From contig BJOX01000302.1 in NCBI GenBank assembly GCA_009731375.1, forward strand, positions 644,507 through 674,693: DNA of 30,187 bases, read 5' to 3'. Position numbers and translations under genes: made by a program. Source of the DNA: Paulinella micropora. Lineage: Eukaryota > Cercozoa > Imbricatea > Euglyphida. Positions 8,437 to 18,862 of the stretch are shown piece after piece (position 1 is the first letter of the stretch; the number at the start of each line of letters is the position of its first letter). Below the pieces are notes generated by a model. That model was not told where the DNA came from. It made no database searches and saw only the letters and a list, made by a program, of their open reading frames with translations.

Positions 8437-8645
8437 TAGGTTTCCTCGTATGGACGGCGACTCGAAAAAAACCTTTGTCAACTTTGTGAGAGGACAAAAA
8501 ATGGCAGCCGCCGCGACAGAAGTGGCAGTCAGAGCTGTTGAGGGCAAATAAAATATTTTAGGGCTGCGCAGGCATAATACCAATAGTAAAGGAATTCGTC
8601 GTAAACTTTCAAACCATATTTTGAAATGGGGATTTGATTTTTTTT
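8437..8645. promoter_or_regulatory. Shared divergent promoter region of helicase and MYB
   Basis: 209 bp separates the two start codons, which point away from each other. The 5' untranslated regions of both genes and any bidirectional promoter must lie here or within the first exons. The helicase frame stays open through it to 8583, but the extra 49 residues are less helicase-like. No clear TATA box is visible. Confidence 0.5.
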
Positions 8646-9277
8646 ATGAACGACACTCATAGGTCTGGTCGGCTAGGGAGAAGGGTTGAGTCTGCTGGCT
8701 CATCTTCTATCCTTCCTCCTGTGCCGATGAACAGAGGGGAATCAGGAGAACGGAGGTCAGACGGGACTCTTTTGAATTGATTCACACCCAACAACACATT
8801 TAGGAGTCCAAAGAGCAAAGGCAAGGCCAACAAGAAGAAACGCGTCAAATGGACTCTCGAAGATGTAAACATTTTTGTCTCTGTGAGAAGGCTTCGACAT
8901 ACTCTGTGGTACTGCAGGATGAGAAACTAAGAAGGGCAGTTAAGCTCCATAACGCGAAGAACTGGAAGAAAATTTCTCAAATCGCCTTTGATTGCAGCAA
9001 GACAGATGTCCAATGCTTGCACAGGTTCGTGCGAATATAGTTCGTTCACAATTACAGGGAAAGCTTGACTCTCACCCTCTTTTTTGTGGTTAGATGGCAA
9101 AAGGTTCTCGATCCAAACTTAGTAAAGGGTCCTTGGACGGCGGAGGTAGTGCACACATGAAGCCAAAATTTTGTTACTATTACTGTATGAGAATTTATAA
9201 TTACTTTTATGGAGCACGTGTCCAGAATCTGGATCTGTTGCCATAGTCTGAAGGTGTGAATATGCCTGAGGTTACTC

Positions 9278-9314
<37 letters not shown>

Positions 9315-9450
9315 CATTATATCTGGAAGTGTTGGAACTGCCCTTGCGGGGGTGTCATTAGAGCTTATCGTCAATTCTTCGTACTCCCCTCACGGGTGAG
9401 ACGATGGAGGCGCATGTGCAGAAATGCATCAGCCATTGACAGAGAAGCAC

Positions 9451-9505
<55 letters not shown>

Positions 9506-9784
9506 CACCGTGATAGCCCAGTGGTCAAGTTCTACCATCTGGGCCCTGTCGCCAGTTCGATTCCCGTCGGTGCCACCAGTATTTTCATTGAACATACCGG
9601 TCTATTTCTGGACCAGTATTTTCATTGAACATACCGGCCCGTCTGGAAGTGTTGGAACTGCTCTTGCGGGGGTGTCATTAGAGCCTATCGTCAATTCTTC
9701 GTACTCCCCTCACGGGTGAGACGATGGAGGCGCATGCGCAGATTTGCATCAGCCATTGACAGAGAAGCACTATTATTATTATTA

Positions 9785-9819
<35 letters not shown>

Positions 9820-12800
9820 GAGGCACATTCCAGGATCTGGATCTGATGCCATAGTCTGAGGAAGCATATTTTTATTATTATTGTTATTATTATCATTATT
9901 ATTATTATTATTAATGGAGGCACATGTCCAGGATCTGGATCTGATGCTATAGTCTGAGGAAGCCTATTATTATTATTATTATTATTATTGACACCGTGAT
10001 AGCTCAGTGGTCAAGTTCTACCATCTGGGCCCTGTCGCCAGTTCGATTCCCGTCGGTGCCACCAGTATTTTCATTGAACATACCGNNNNNNNNNNNNNNN
10101 NNNNNNNNNNNNNNNNNNNNNNNNNNNNNNNNNNNNNNNNNNNNNNNNNNNNNNNNNNNNNNNNNNNNNNNNNNNNNNNNNNNNNNNNNNNNNNNNNNNN
10201 NNNNNNNNNNNNNNNNNNNNNNNNNNNNNNNNNNNNNNNNNNNNNNNNTATGGAGGGGTGCACAGTATGGCACCCCACGGGAAGAGGAGGTGGTTGGGCC
10301 TCTTCCCACTGGTTTCGAGGCTATGTCGTTGTGTTGGCTCCGAGGCTATGTTGTTGTGTTGGTTCCGAGGCTCTGTTGTTGTGTGGGTTCCGAGGCGATG
10401 TCGTTGTGTTGTTTTGTATAAGACATACACCACGTGGAATCAAAGGGGTATTTACATTCCGAGATCTAGGGCTGGTGACGGGTTTCGAGGCGTCCCAGAC
10501 ACCACAAAACGTCCTCATGCGCTGGCAAACCGCATGAAATGTCTGCTACCCCTGTGAGTACCTCCATGCGGGACCTACCCAGTCTCGTGGAGCTCTCACG
10601 CGGGGAAGATCAATCATTTGTAGTTGATTTCCTGCAAGGTACCCGACACTGTGCGGGTAGTAGGGACTTCCTTTTGGGGCCTTCTATGCAGGATGGTTAG
10701 AGTCACTCTTCCCTCCCCAACATACTCACTGTAGTCCCTGTTGGGTCGAGGGATGGAGGCGCATGGCCCTCGGGCTCAGCCATGACAGATCAATATATAT
10801 TATTATTGAGGCACATTTCTATAATCTGAATCTGTTGCCACAGTCCCAGAAAGCCCATGCCTTAAGGTCAGACACACACACAATATATATATTAATAGAG
10901 AGAGAGAGAGGGGGGGGGGGGTTATTATTATTATTGGCACCGCGATAGCCCAGTGGTCAAGTTCATACCATCTGGGGCCTGTCCTCAGTTCGATTCCCGA
11001 GGCTTGGAGCTGCCCTGCGGGCGTGTCAGTAGAGCTATCGGTCAAATCTTTGTACTCCCCTCGCGGGTGAGACGATGGAGGCAAATGTGCAGATTTGCAT
11101 TCGCCATTGACAGAGCAGATTTGCATTCGCCATTGACAGAAACACTATTATTTATTATTATTACCATTATTATGGAGGCAGATGTCCAGTTCTGGATCTG
11201 ATGCCATAGTATGCGCAAGCCTATTACTTATCATTATTATTATTATTATGGAGGCACATGTCCAGGATCTGGATCTGATGCTATAGTCTGAGGAAGCCTA
11301 TTATTATTATTATTATTATTAGTGGTAGTAGTGGTAGGTATTTAACTTGACCGTTGGGCTATCGCGGTGCCACTAATAATAATAACAATAATAATAGTGC
11401 TTCTCTGTCAATTGCTGATGCTGATGCATTTCTGCACATGCGCCTCCATCGTCTTACCCGTGAGGGGAGTACGAAGAATTGACGATAGGCTCTAATGACA
11501 CCCCCGCAAGGGCAGTTCCAACACTTCCAGACGGACCGGTATGTTCAATGAAAATACTGGTCCAGACGGATCGGTATGTTCAATGAAAATACTGGTGGCA
11601 CCGACGGGAATCGAACTGGCGACAGGGCCCAGATGGTAGAACTTGACCACTGGGCTATCACGGTGTCCAATAGTAATAATAATAATAATAATAATAATGA
11701 CGATGATGACGACGACTGTACATAACGTGTGCTTCCATTACTAATACTACCACTACATCGGGACCTGTCGCTAATTCGATTCCCTACGGTGCCAGGATTT
11801 TCAAAGTATGCTTTCTTTGAAAGTATTGGTCTGTCTGGAAGGCTTGGGCTTCCCTGCGGGGGTGTCAGTAGAGCTATCTGTCAAATATTCGTACTGCCTT
11901 CACGGGTGAGACGATGGCGGCACATGTGCAGATTTGCATCCGCCGTTGACAGAGAAGCATTATTATTATCATTCTTATTAGTATTGTCGGGATCGGCTGA
12001 CCCCGGTGACCCAATGGAGGCATGTCCAGGATCTGGATCTGATGCTATAGTCTGAGGAAGCCTATTATTATTAGTATTATTAGTGGCACCGCGATAGCCC
12101 AGTGGTTAAGGTCTACCATCTGGGACCTGTCGCCAGTTCGATTCCCGTCGGTACCAGTATTTTCAAAGGATATTTTCTTTGAAAGTAGTGGTCTGTCTGG
12201 AAGGCTTGGAGCTGCCTTGCGGGGGTGTCAGTAGAGCCTATCGTCAAATCTTCGTACTCCCCTCGCGGGTGAGACGATGGATGCACATGTGCAGAAATGC
12301 ATTCGCCATTGACAGAGAAGCACTATTACTATTACTATTATTATTATTATTTTGACACCGTGATAGCCCAGTGGTCAAGTTCTACCATCTGGGCCCTGTC
12401 GCCAGTTCGATTCCCGTCGGTGCCACCAGTATTTTCATTGAACATACCGGTCCGTCTGGAANNNNNNNNNNNNNNNNNNNNNNNNNNNNNNNNNNNNNNN
12501 NNNNNNNNNNNNNNNNNNNNNNNNNNNNNNNNNNNNNNNNNNNNNNNNNNNNNNNNNNNNNNNNNNNNNNNNNNNNNNNNNNNNNNNNNNNNNNNNNNNN
12601 NNNNNNNNNNNNNNNNNNNNNNNNNNNNNNNNNNNNNNNNNNNNNNNNNNNNNNNNNNNNNNNNNNNNNNNNNCTGTTGTGTTGGTTCCGAGGCTCTGTT
12701 GTTGTGTGGGTTCCGAGGCTATGTCGATGTGGGTTCCGAGGCGATGTTGTTGTGTTGGTTCCGAGGCCATGTCGTTGTGTTGTTTTTTATAAGACGTACA

Positions 12801-13755
12801 CCACGTGGGATCAAAGGGGTATTTACATTCCGCGATCTAGGGGTGGTGACGGGTTTCGAGGCGTCCCAGACACTTACCACAAAACGTCCTCATGCGCTGG
12901 CAGACCGCATGAAATGTCTGCTACCCCTGTGAGTACCTCCATGCGGGACCTACCCAGTCTTGTGGAGCTCTCACGCGGGGAAGATCAATCAGTTGTAGTT
13001 GATTTCCTGCAAGGTACCCGACACTGTGCGGGTAGTAGGGACTTCCTTTTGGGGCCTTCTGTGCAGGATGGTTAGAGTCACTCTTCCCTCCCCAACATAC
13101 TCACTGTAGTCCCTGTTGGGTCGAGGGATGGAGGCGCATGGCCCTCGGGCGCAGCCATGACAGATCAATATATATATTATTATTCTTCTTATTGAGACAC
13201 ATGTCCAGAATCTGGATCTGGTGCCGTGGTCTGAGGAAGCCTATTATTATTTATTATTATTGTGTTCTTGTCGTTGTCGTTCATTATTATTATTATTATC
13301 ATTATTATTATTATTATTATGGAGGGGTGCACAGTATGGCACCCCACGGGAAGAGGTGGTTGGGCCTCTTCCCACTGGTTCCGAGGCTCGTTGTGTTTTT
13401 ATAAGACATACACTACGTGGGTTCAAAGGGGTATATACATTCCGCGATCTAGGGGTGGTGACGGGTTTCGAGGCGTCCCAGACACTTACCGCAAAATGTC
13501 CTCATGCGCTGGCAGACCGCATGAAATGTCTGCTACCCCCCTTGAGTACCTCTATTCGCCTTATACCCAGTCTTGTGGAACTCTCTCATAGGGAATATCA
13601 ATCATTTGCAGTTGATTCCCTGCAAGGTACCCGAAACGCCGAGCGGATATCTATTCAGGGGTGGTCAGAGTCACTCCTCCCTCCCCAGAATTCACTGTTG
13701 GGTCGAGGGATGGAGGCGCATGGCCCTTGGGCTCGGTCATGACAGATCAATACAA

Positions 13756-13818
<63 letters not shown>

Positions 13819-14930
13819 CCCTAAAGGGGGAGGGGGGAAATGAAAATTGTGTACCCCCCACCCTCTTTTCCGCACCCCTGTCGGAATAAATCATGTTTTG
13901 TGGGAACGAGGAGTTAGGAGCTCATATTTGCAGGGTGGTTAGCCCCAGACTCGATCTTGATGCTGATATGATTTTTTTGGAATTCACGCAAATATTTGCG
14001 TTAGGGCAGTGTCCTGAATGCCTTTTTTTTCCACACCCCAATCGGAATAGATCATGGTTTGTGTGAACCAGGAGCTGGGAGCTCATAATGACAGGGTGTC
14101 TAGCCCCAGACTCGATGTTGATGCTGATATAATTTCTTTGGAATTCACGCAAATATTTGCGTTAGGCGAGTGTCCTGAATGCCAAAATTCATGTTTGTTT
14201 AGCCTATTTTCTGCACCTTTGTCGGAATAAATCATGGTTTGTGTGAACCAGGAGTTGGGAGCTCATATTGACAGGGTGGCTAGCCCCAGGCTCGATCTTG
14301 ATGCTGATATAGTTTTTTTGGAATTCACGCAAATATTTGCGTTAGGGGAGTGTCCTGAATAACAAATTTCCTTGTTTTTTGGCAGTACTTGCCGGTGCTT
14401 CCGGCGATTGTACGTACGCTGTCGACGGGGCGGGGGGGGGGGGGGGGGGGGGGGGGGCCCCCCCNNNNNNNNNNCAATTGTACGTGCCCGTTTTGGTCGC
14501 GGGTGGCACCCACACCCGAAAGTTGAGGTCTTGTGCCACCAGCGCGCACACCAGGAGTTAGCGGCTGTCATTTGCTGTATCTGACACTTCTTATGAGCTC
14601 TCTTCGAAAATATAAAAAATATTGCGCCGGGTGGCCTACGCACCGGGACATTGAGGTTTTTGCGCCACCAGGCGCCGTTTGCGCACACCCGAGGGAGTTT
14701 GAGGCTGATGTTTGGTCTACCCGACACATTTCGGTGCGCTCTCTTGGGAGATGAAAACGTTTTGGTGCCGGGCGGCATAAAACCAGAGATTTGAGGTTTT
14801 TGTGCCACCAGAGCTTACACTTGCGATCTGCTGGTACCTCCGGCAATTGAACATACCCTGTCGACGGGAAAGGGGGAGTCCGGGGGGCTCTCCTCCCCCG
14901 GGAACCCTAGCCCGAGGGGGGAAAGGGTGC

Positions 14931-14961
<31 letters not shown>

Positions 14962-17900
14962 GGGCNNNNNNNNNNGGGGGGGGGGTGCGCTTCGCGCACC
15001 GCAAACCATCCTTTCAGGTGTTGGCGCAGCGCCTAATTATTATTGTTATTATTATTGGGTGATGACGGGTTTCGAGGCGTCGCACATACTCACCACAAAG
15101 CGTCCTCATGCGATGGCAGACCGAATGCTGCCCCTGTGAGTACCATGCTGGCCCTACCCAGTCTCGTGGAGCTCTCATGCGGGGAATATCAATCATTTGT
15201 AGTGATTTCCCGAAAGGTATCCGACACTGCGGGTAGTAGGGACTTTTGGAGCTTCGATGTAGGGTGGTTAGAGTCACTCTTCTCTCCCCAAATACTCTTT
15301 GTAGTCCCTGTTAAGTCGAGGGATGGAGACCCATGGCGCTCGGGCTCAGCCATGACAGATCAAATTATTATGATCATTATGTGTTATTATTATTACTGTT
15401 CATAGAGATGGATTCGATCCTCCAGACTAAGCAAGCGTGTTGTTCTTGCTATTGTTTCATAGGGGGCAAATGTCCATGATCTATATCCGTTGCCATAGTG
15501 AGGAAGCCTATATAATTATTATTATATCTTGTTACTATATTTTCTTAAAGTATAAGTGGTGGCACTAGAGGCATAATTCTACAAGGATCTAACGCCAGCG
15601 AACTGAGGAAGCCTCTTGTTAGCACATGTATTAGTACTCCGGTTATTTCTGCTTTTTTTGCTTGTTACTTGCAGGAAGACGCAAAGGTGCAAGCACTTGT
15701 GGCTAAAGTGGGGCCCAAAAAATGGTCAGTGATCGCTTCGCATCTCCCGGGTCGTATCGGCAAGCAGTGTCGTGAGCGATGGCACAACCACTTAAATCCC
15801 GATATTAAAAAGGTCCCAAAGTTCCCAGTTATTCTTTTTCTTAAGTCAAGCTTTAGGAACCTTGGACTCCAGAAGAGGATATGTTGATCTTGGAGCTTCA
15901 TCGCAAGCTTGGTCTGTGTTGATATGATATTATATTGTCTTGCACTTGAAATGTCTAGGGAATCGGTGGGCTGAGATAGCGAAACACTTGCACGGCAGGT
16001 CAAAATTACAATCTTTAGTTTCAGCTCGAATGACTTGAGAATTCTTTACGGATAACTTAAGAGATTAAGGATGTGGATTAGGACTGATAACGCGATCAAG
16101 AATCATTGGAACTCCACTATGAAGCGCAAGTACAGCATAGTTCCAGACCGAGGAGGTGATGCGCCGTCTCGGCGTAGAAGGACAGGTCTTCATCAACCCA
16201 GATCGTCTTCAGTTTACTTAATTACTTGACACTTTTTAGGGCGAAAACCCAAGCGAACTGTGAAGGTGAACCAAGACTTTCACCAACCAGGAAATCGGCA
16301 GGCAGGTTCTGCAGTTTCCAAGCCACGGCCACAGGTGCAAGACAGCGACGAGGACAAGGACAGCGATAGTGAAGAAGATAGCGAAGAAAGCGATGAAAGA
16401 ACGATTGACATGGCCCCTAACCTTTTGCCTCACGCTACGGGAGGGCAGGCTATGCCGCCCTTGTCTGAACCCGAGCCGACTCGACGTTCCCTCCCCGGTC
16501 ATAGTCCATCGCATTCAAATCCTTCAGCGTTTTCTAATCCCAAACCAAGCGCTTTCCAATCTCAGCATGACCCTAAGATTGGAAGCATCGGCAGTATTCC
16601 GGCTGCGCACTCTGCTTTTTCTCCGGGTTTTCCTCGTAGCTTGCATCCTCACTATCGGCCTGCTTCTCCTCATCACTCTCCTGACCGCACCTCTTTTCCT
16701 ATCTCCAATATACCTCCGCAAAGTGAATTTACTCTGCTCCTCAGCCCGTCCGCCGGACGATCCCCCCCTGTTATCCTTCGCCGTAGCGGTCGGAAACAAC
16801 CTGGGAGTGGCAAGCGATGCAGAGCAAACTCCGTCACTCCGCCTGGGTGGTTGAAGCGAGCTTTCAGAAGCCCGTCATCCGCTTCTTCACAGCCAAAATT
16901 TGCATCCCCTGCCCCGCGTACCGAGACTCCACTGAGTCGAGGGTCTGTTTATGACTCCTCGCCGCAGATGCCGGCCACGCGGCGCTCCTCACCACCTCCT
17001 GTTAGCAATCCTGTGGGCGGGTCGGAATCCCACAATATCCGTAGGCCCCGACAGCGCGAAGATAGTGGGCAAAGTACGGGTGGGCAGCGCATGAAGAGCG
17101 AGCCAGTGCATCACGTCAAGTCAGAAAAGGAAAATCTTGCGCCGGCCGGCCATGATGTTGGCACTGGTGGAGATTGTGAGCTTGACCTGCTTTTGTCGCC
17201 ATTGAATGGGCGCACACCCAAGCATGTGTCTTCCTTGGGATCAACCCTGAATCCAGCCATGGTTCCCATTTTCCCCAATCTGATGTCACCTTGCAAACCA
17301 CTAGACCCGCCGGGCTTCGGGTCTCCTGCCATAGGTACATGTTCGAAACCGTTTTCTCCTGCAAATGTTTGTTTTCTTGTTCAGTTGGGCGACATCGCTC
17401 CTTTCACACCAACCTTTTCTCTTCAAATCCTTCTCCCGCCGGTGCATCGGCCTTCATGCCTTTTACTCCTCCTCGTCTTGGCTCCACCAAGTTCGATATT
17501 CGAATTTCCCACTCGCCTGAGACAAAGCCCTCTCCTGCCAGAGCTTCTCTTACGCAACATCGCGACACGCTCGATCTGTTGATGGAACAAAGCATGGGGT
17601 CTCAAGGTGCGGCTCATGTGTTTGTTCCGTCAGTAAAGAGTTGCGATGTTGTGATTTATTTTATTGTTTTCGGCTGCGATGTGAGACTGTTATCTATTTT
17701 AATAGATAGGCTGGATACTAATACTTCCTCGTGGCACGTTGTCATATTGTCTTCTGTCCCCAGATCCTCGTAGGTCTTCTCTCCAGACCGAAGCATCATC
17801 TTCACCTTTGTCCAACGATTCGAGTGGGACCTCCCCAGCCTACATGAACGACGCGACCAGTTTCGGCCAAGATCACACGCCAATAGTGGGAAACCGCAGC

Positions 17901-18136
17901 CGGAACGGTTTTGTACCTCTTCGTACATCTCCGGTGCGGTCACACTCACAGGTCTGGTGAATTGTCTAGACTGATCTTTCATTCCGCGTGCTTATTTTAG
18001 CTTGAATATGAACTCGCGCAGCTCAACCTTCCTCATCGTACTGCCAGGTAGGTTTGTTTGCTGTGTTGTTGGAGTTTTTCGTGCGCGTGCTTGCTTGGCT
18101 TTTAGGGTAACCGATTTCCTCCCGTCTGGTCACTGA
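8646..18136 (+). CDS. Three-repeat MYB transcription factor (3R-MYB), 13 exons
   Basis: DNA-binding cell-cycle type MYB of the nucleus. Exons that join in frame with GT-AG sites: 8646-8755, 8804-8864, 8918-9024, 9094-9145, 15675-15812, 15857-15911, 15959-15998, 16082-16185, 16240-17334, 17385-17606, 17764-17951, 18001-18047, 18106-18136; 749 codons plus TGA. R1 (about residues 53-99) has WTLEDDEKLRRAV and KTDVQCLHRWQKVL; R2 (107-156) has KGPWTAEED, KKWSVIASHLPGRIGKQCRE and RWHNHLNPDIKK; R3 (159-205) has EPWTPEEDMLILELHRKLG, NRWAEIAKHLHGR and TDNAIKNHWNSTMKRK. The long C-terminus is Ser/Pro-rich with many SP/TP sites, two LLLSPxxGR(S/T)P motifs, and SPPVILRRSGRK, which resembles the SIL-RKR motif of animal and plant 3R-MYBs. 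An in-frame stop at 8622 fixes the start. The last two exons and the 17335 and 17607 introns are the least certain. Confidence 0.88.
9322..9503 (+). repeat. 5'-truncated SINE body with long ATT tail
   Basis: Body from TCTGGAAGTGTTGGAACTGC to GACAGAGAAGCACT (9322-9450), followed by an (ATT)n tail to about 9503. The tRNA-like head is missing; an ATT array precedes the body instead. Confidence 0.8.
9506..9820 (+). mobile_element. tRNA-like SINE, near-complete copy with ATT tail
   Basis: The head (9506-9575) has an A box TAGCCCAGTGG and, 41 nt downstream, a B box GTTCGATTCCC. Its ends CACCG and CGGTG pair like an acceptor stem. The body follows to GACAGAGAAGCACT (about 9771) and ends in an interrupted (ATT)n tail. 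A segment CCAGTATTTTCATTGAACAT is duplicated inside the body. The layout of Pol III promoter, unrelated body and simple-repeat tail is that of a SINE mobilised by a LINE partner. Confidence 0.82.
9992..10085 (+). repeat. tRNA-like SINE head cut by a gap
   Basis: Head 9992-10061 with A box TAGCTCAGTGG and B box GTTCGATTCCC, then the first 24 bp of the body up to the gap at 10086. Confidence 0.78.
10086..10248. other. Assembly gap
   Basis: 163 unknown bases, entered from a SINE body and left inside a different repeat family. Other gaps are at 12462-12673, 14465-14474, 14966-14975, 20061-20070, 24831-25491 and 29072-29711. Confidence 0.95.
10249..10797 (+). repeat. Long intronic repeat family, copy A
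   Basis: About 550 bp. It opens with two adjacent stem-loops (GGGGTGC...GCACCCC and GAAGAGG...CCTCTTC), then about four 24-25 bp tandem units (GGTTCCGAGGCTATGTTGTT), a unique-sequence body including GACGGGTTTCGAGGCGTCCC, and an end CCATGACAGATCAATATAT followed by ATT. Copies B-D are at 12674, 13319 and 15057. No coding capacity is conserved between copies. Confidence 0.8.
10936..11150 (+). repeat. SINE variant with a shortened body
   Basis: The head starts GGCACCGCGATAGCCCAGTG and its B box is GTTCGATTCCC, but the body joins directly at GAGGCTTGGAGC. A 23-bp segment GCAGATTTGCATTCGCCATT is duplicated before the ATT tail. It belongs to the same subfamily as the copies at 11753 and 12085 (GCTTGGAGCTGCC). 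Confidence 0.75.
11395..11668 (-). mobile_element. tRNA-like SINE, full-length minus-strand copy
   Basis: Read from 11668: head with A box and B box (11668-11595), a doubled ACCAGTATTTTCATTGAACA segment, then the body to GACAGAGAAGCACT and an ATT tail (11394-11372). A second head fragment (11371-11344) follows, as at 2903-2854. Confidence 0.8.
11753..11975 (+). repeat. SINE copy with truncated head
   Basis: The A-box half of the head is missing; it starts near ATCGGGACCTGTCGCTAATT, keeps the B box TTCGATTCCC and the body, and ends in an imperfect ATT tail. Confidence 0.7.
12085..12355 (+). mobile_element. tRNA-like SINE, cleanest full-length copy
   Basis: The head starts GGCACCG and the matching 3' side is CGGTACC, almost the complete seven-base acceptor pairing. 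A box TAGCCCAGTGG is at about 12095 and B box GTTCGATTCCC at about 12136. The body ends GACAGAGAAGCACT near 12325, followed by ATT. It carries the loop TTTCAAAGGATATTTTCTTT absent from the 9506 type, so two subfamilies exist. Confidence 0.83.
12355..12461 (+). repeat. tRNA-like SINE cut by a gap
   Basis: It starts inside the ATT tail of the preceding SINE with CACCGTGATAGCCCAGTGG, carries the B box, and continues to TCCGTCTGGAA, where the gap begins. Confidence 0.78.
12674..13173 (+). repeat. Long intronic repeat family, copy B
   Basis: The left end is lost in the gap; it begins inside the 24-bp tandem units and then matches copy A closely to CCATGACAGATCAATATAT. Confidence 0.8.
13319..13750 (+). 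repeat. Long intronic repeat family, copy C
   Basis: Complete left end with both stem-loops, directly after an ATT array. The tandem-unit zone is collapsed to a single unit, and the right end CATGACAGATCAATACA is followed by about 20 ATT units (13758-13818). Confidence 0.8.
13870..14370 (+). repeat. Three tandem units, each with a 16-bp perfect palindrome
   Basis: Units of about 160-180 bp share GTCGGAATAAATCATGGTTT, GGAGCTCATATT, TAGCCCCAGACTCGATCTTG and TTGGAATTCACGC. Each contains ACGCAAATATTTGCGT at 13986, 14147 and 14327. The spacing is 161 and 180 bp. Confidence 0.8.
14430..14975. other. Poly-G runs bordering two 10-base gaps
   Basis: A long G run at about 14430-14456 turns into a C run just before the gap at 14465. 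A second G run at 14943-14964 precedes the gap at 14966, and more G follows it. These are probably sequencing dropouts at homopolymers; G-quadruplex potential is possible but the run lengths cannot be trusted. Confidence 0.7.
14484..14820 (+). repeat. Three diverged tandem units, GC-rich
   Basis: The motif TTGAGGTTTTTGTGCCACCA or close variants recurs at about 14522, 14653 and 14788, each preceded by GCCGGGTGGC-like sequence and followed by GCGCACAC-like sequence; the period is about 130-135 bp. It lies between two G runs that border gaps. Confidence 0.7.
15057..15362 (+). repeat. Long intronic repeat family, copy D (5'-truncated)
   Basis: It begins at GGTGATGACGGGTTTCGAGG right after a short ATT array and runs to CCATGACAGATCAAATTATT. 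Several internal deletions relative to copies A and B make it the most diverged. Confidence 0.78.
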
Positions 18137-18317
18137 CTGCTGGCATTCCTTGATTTTTGACTAAAAATTCGTTTTCGTCTGTTGACATGGTTTGTATTCT
18201 GATAATGAACTCGTGATTCACCCCGAATCAAGTGGAAGAAATCATCGCGTAGTGACTTAACCTCTTGCGTTTTCAGTAAAGATATCTTAAATTATTATAA
18301 TAAACGGTAGTATACAC

Positions 18318-18499
18318 CCGAGGACATTCAAGTGTAAGTCAACCATCAGATTCAAATTAATAACCAGAATTCCGAGCCAAAATAGTTCAATTTAACGGCT
18401 ATACCCGTTCGCAAAATCAGCATGATTTTTGCGAAACGTTACCGTGATATTGCACTAATTTGAATCTGATGGTCGACTTTGACACTTGAGTGCCATCGG
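18318..18499. mobile_element. MITE family 3, short foldback element
   Basis: 182 bp with imperfect inverted ends (CCGAGGACATTCAAGTG and CACTTGAGTGCCATCGG) and inner arms CCATCAGATTCAAATTA / TAATTTGAATCTGATGG. The centre holds AACGGCTATACCCGTTCGCA and TTTTTGCGAAACGTTACCGT, the reverse complement of the core in families 1 and 2. Confidence 0.75.
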
Positions 18500-18862
18500 T
18501 TGTTCTGGTGATTGTGGTAAGAAGTGTTACATCTGGCAGGCAATCTAGGAAGAGAGGGTCTGACTTTAATTTATTTGCGATATAGTATAATGAACGTCAC
18601 TAAGCGCTCCAACGCCAAACCTTTGAATTCACCGTTACATTTAGAGTGATGTGGGTAAAATAGGTACTTGTCCTTCAAAGTGGTCTATCACTCAAACGCA
18701 GAGTTCAAGTTAGGGAAGTTACCCCGCTAAGGATAAAGAATAACTAAAGAAAATAGTTTTAACAACTTTGGGTCACACAAAATGTGATGACCATAACAGA
18801 ATTGTAATACTCATTTGATTCTAGACATTCCAGACTATGAATCTCGAGAATACTCTATTACT
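18500..18862. other. Intergenic sequence, nothing recognised
   Basis: AT-rich, no frame of note, no repeat matched to the families above. Confidence 0.4.

Larger units (their letters stand above)
9211..15614 (+). repeat. Short 50-60 bp repeat module, about ten dispersed copies
   Basis: Consensus reads GGAGGCACATGTCCAGGATC then TGGATCTGATGCCATAGTCT and GAGGAAGCCTATTATT. Copies lie near 9211, 9820, 9916, 10808, 11174, 11250, 12016, 13194, 15462 and 15568, all in the + orientation. Most are flanked on both sides by ATT arrays; the last two are diverged. The CCAGGATCTGG core is nearly palindromic. No such copies occur outside the MYB intron in this window. Confidence 0.8.
9146..15674 (+). other. 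6.5-kb MYB intron filled with repeats
   Basis: The donor GAG|GTAGTG (9146) and acceptor TTGCAG|GAAGAC (15674) join WTAE to EDAKV inside the first helix of R2 in phase 0. The other eleven introns of this gene are 44-157 nt. The intron consists almost wholly of ATT-separated repeat modules and contains four assembly gaps, so its true length is unknown. Confidence 0.85.

Noticed and set aside
8849-9040. Separate small MYB-like gene
   Set aside because: It is exon 3 of the 3R-MYB read through flanking intron sequence; splice sites on both sides join it in frame with its neighbours.
9506-9575. Functional tRNA gene
   Set aside because: A and B boxes are present, but the T stem pairs poorly, there are extra bases before the A box, and the sequence recurs with a common non-tRNA body and ATT tail.
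9211-12066. CRISPR-like array of short modules
   Set aside because: Spacing is irregular, the separators are ATT microsatellites or other repeats, and the locus is a eukaryotic intron.
14372-14584. Poly-Gly or poly-Pro proteins at G runs
   Set aside because: They come from homopolymer runs beside gaps and are unreliable sequence.
17335-17582. MYB C-terminus read without splicing at 17335
   Set aside because: The unspliced frame turns Leu/Pro-rich with unusual composition, while removing GTACAT...TTCAG restores a Ser/Pro-rich sequence like the rest of the protein.
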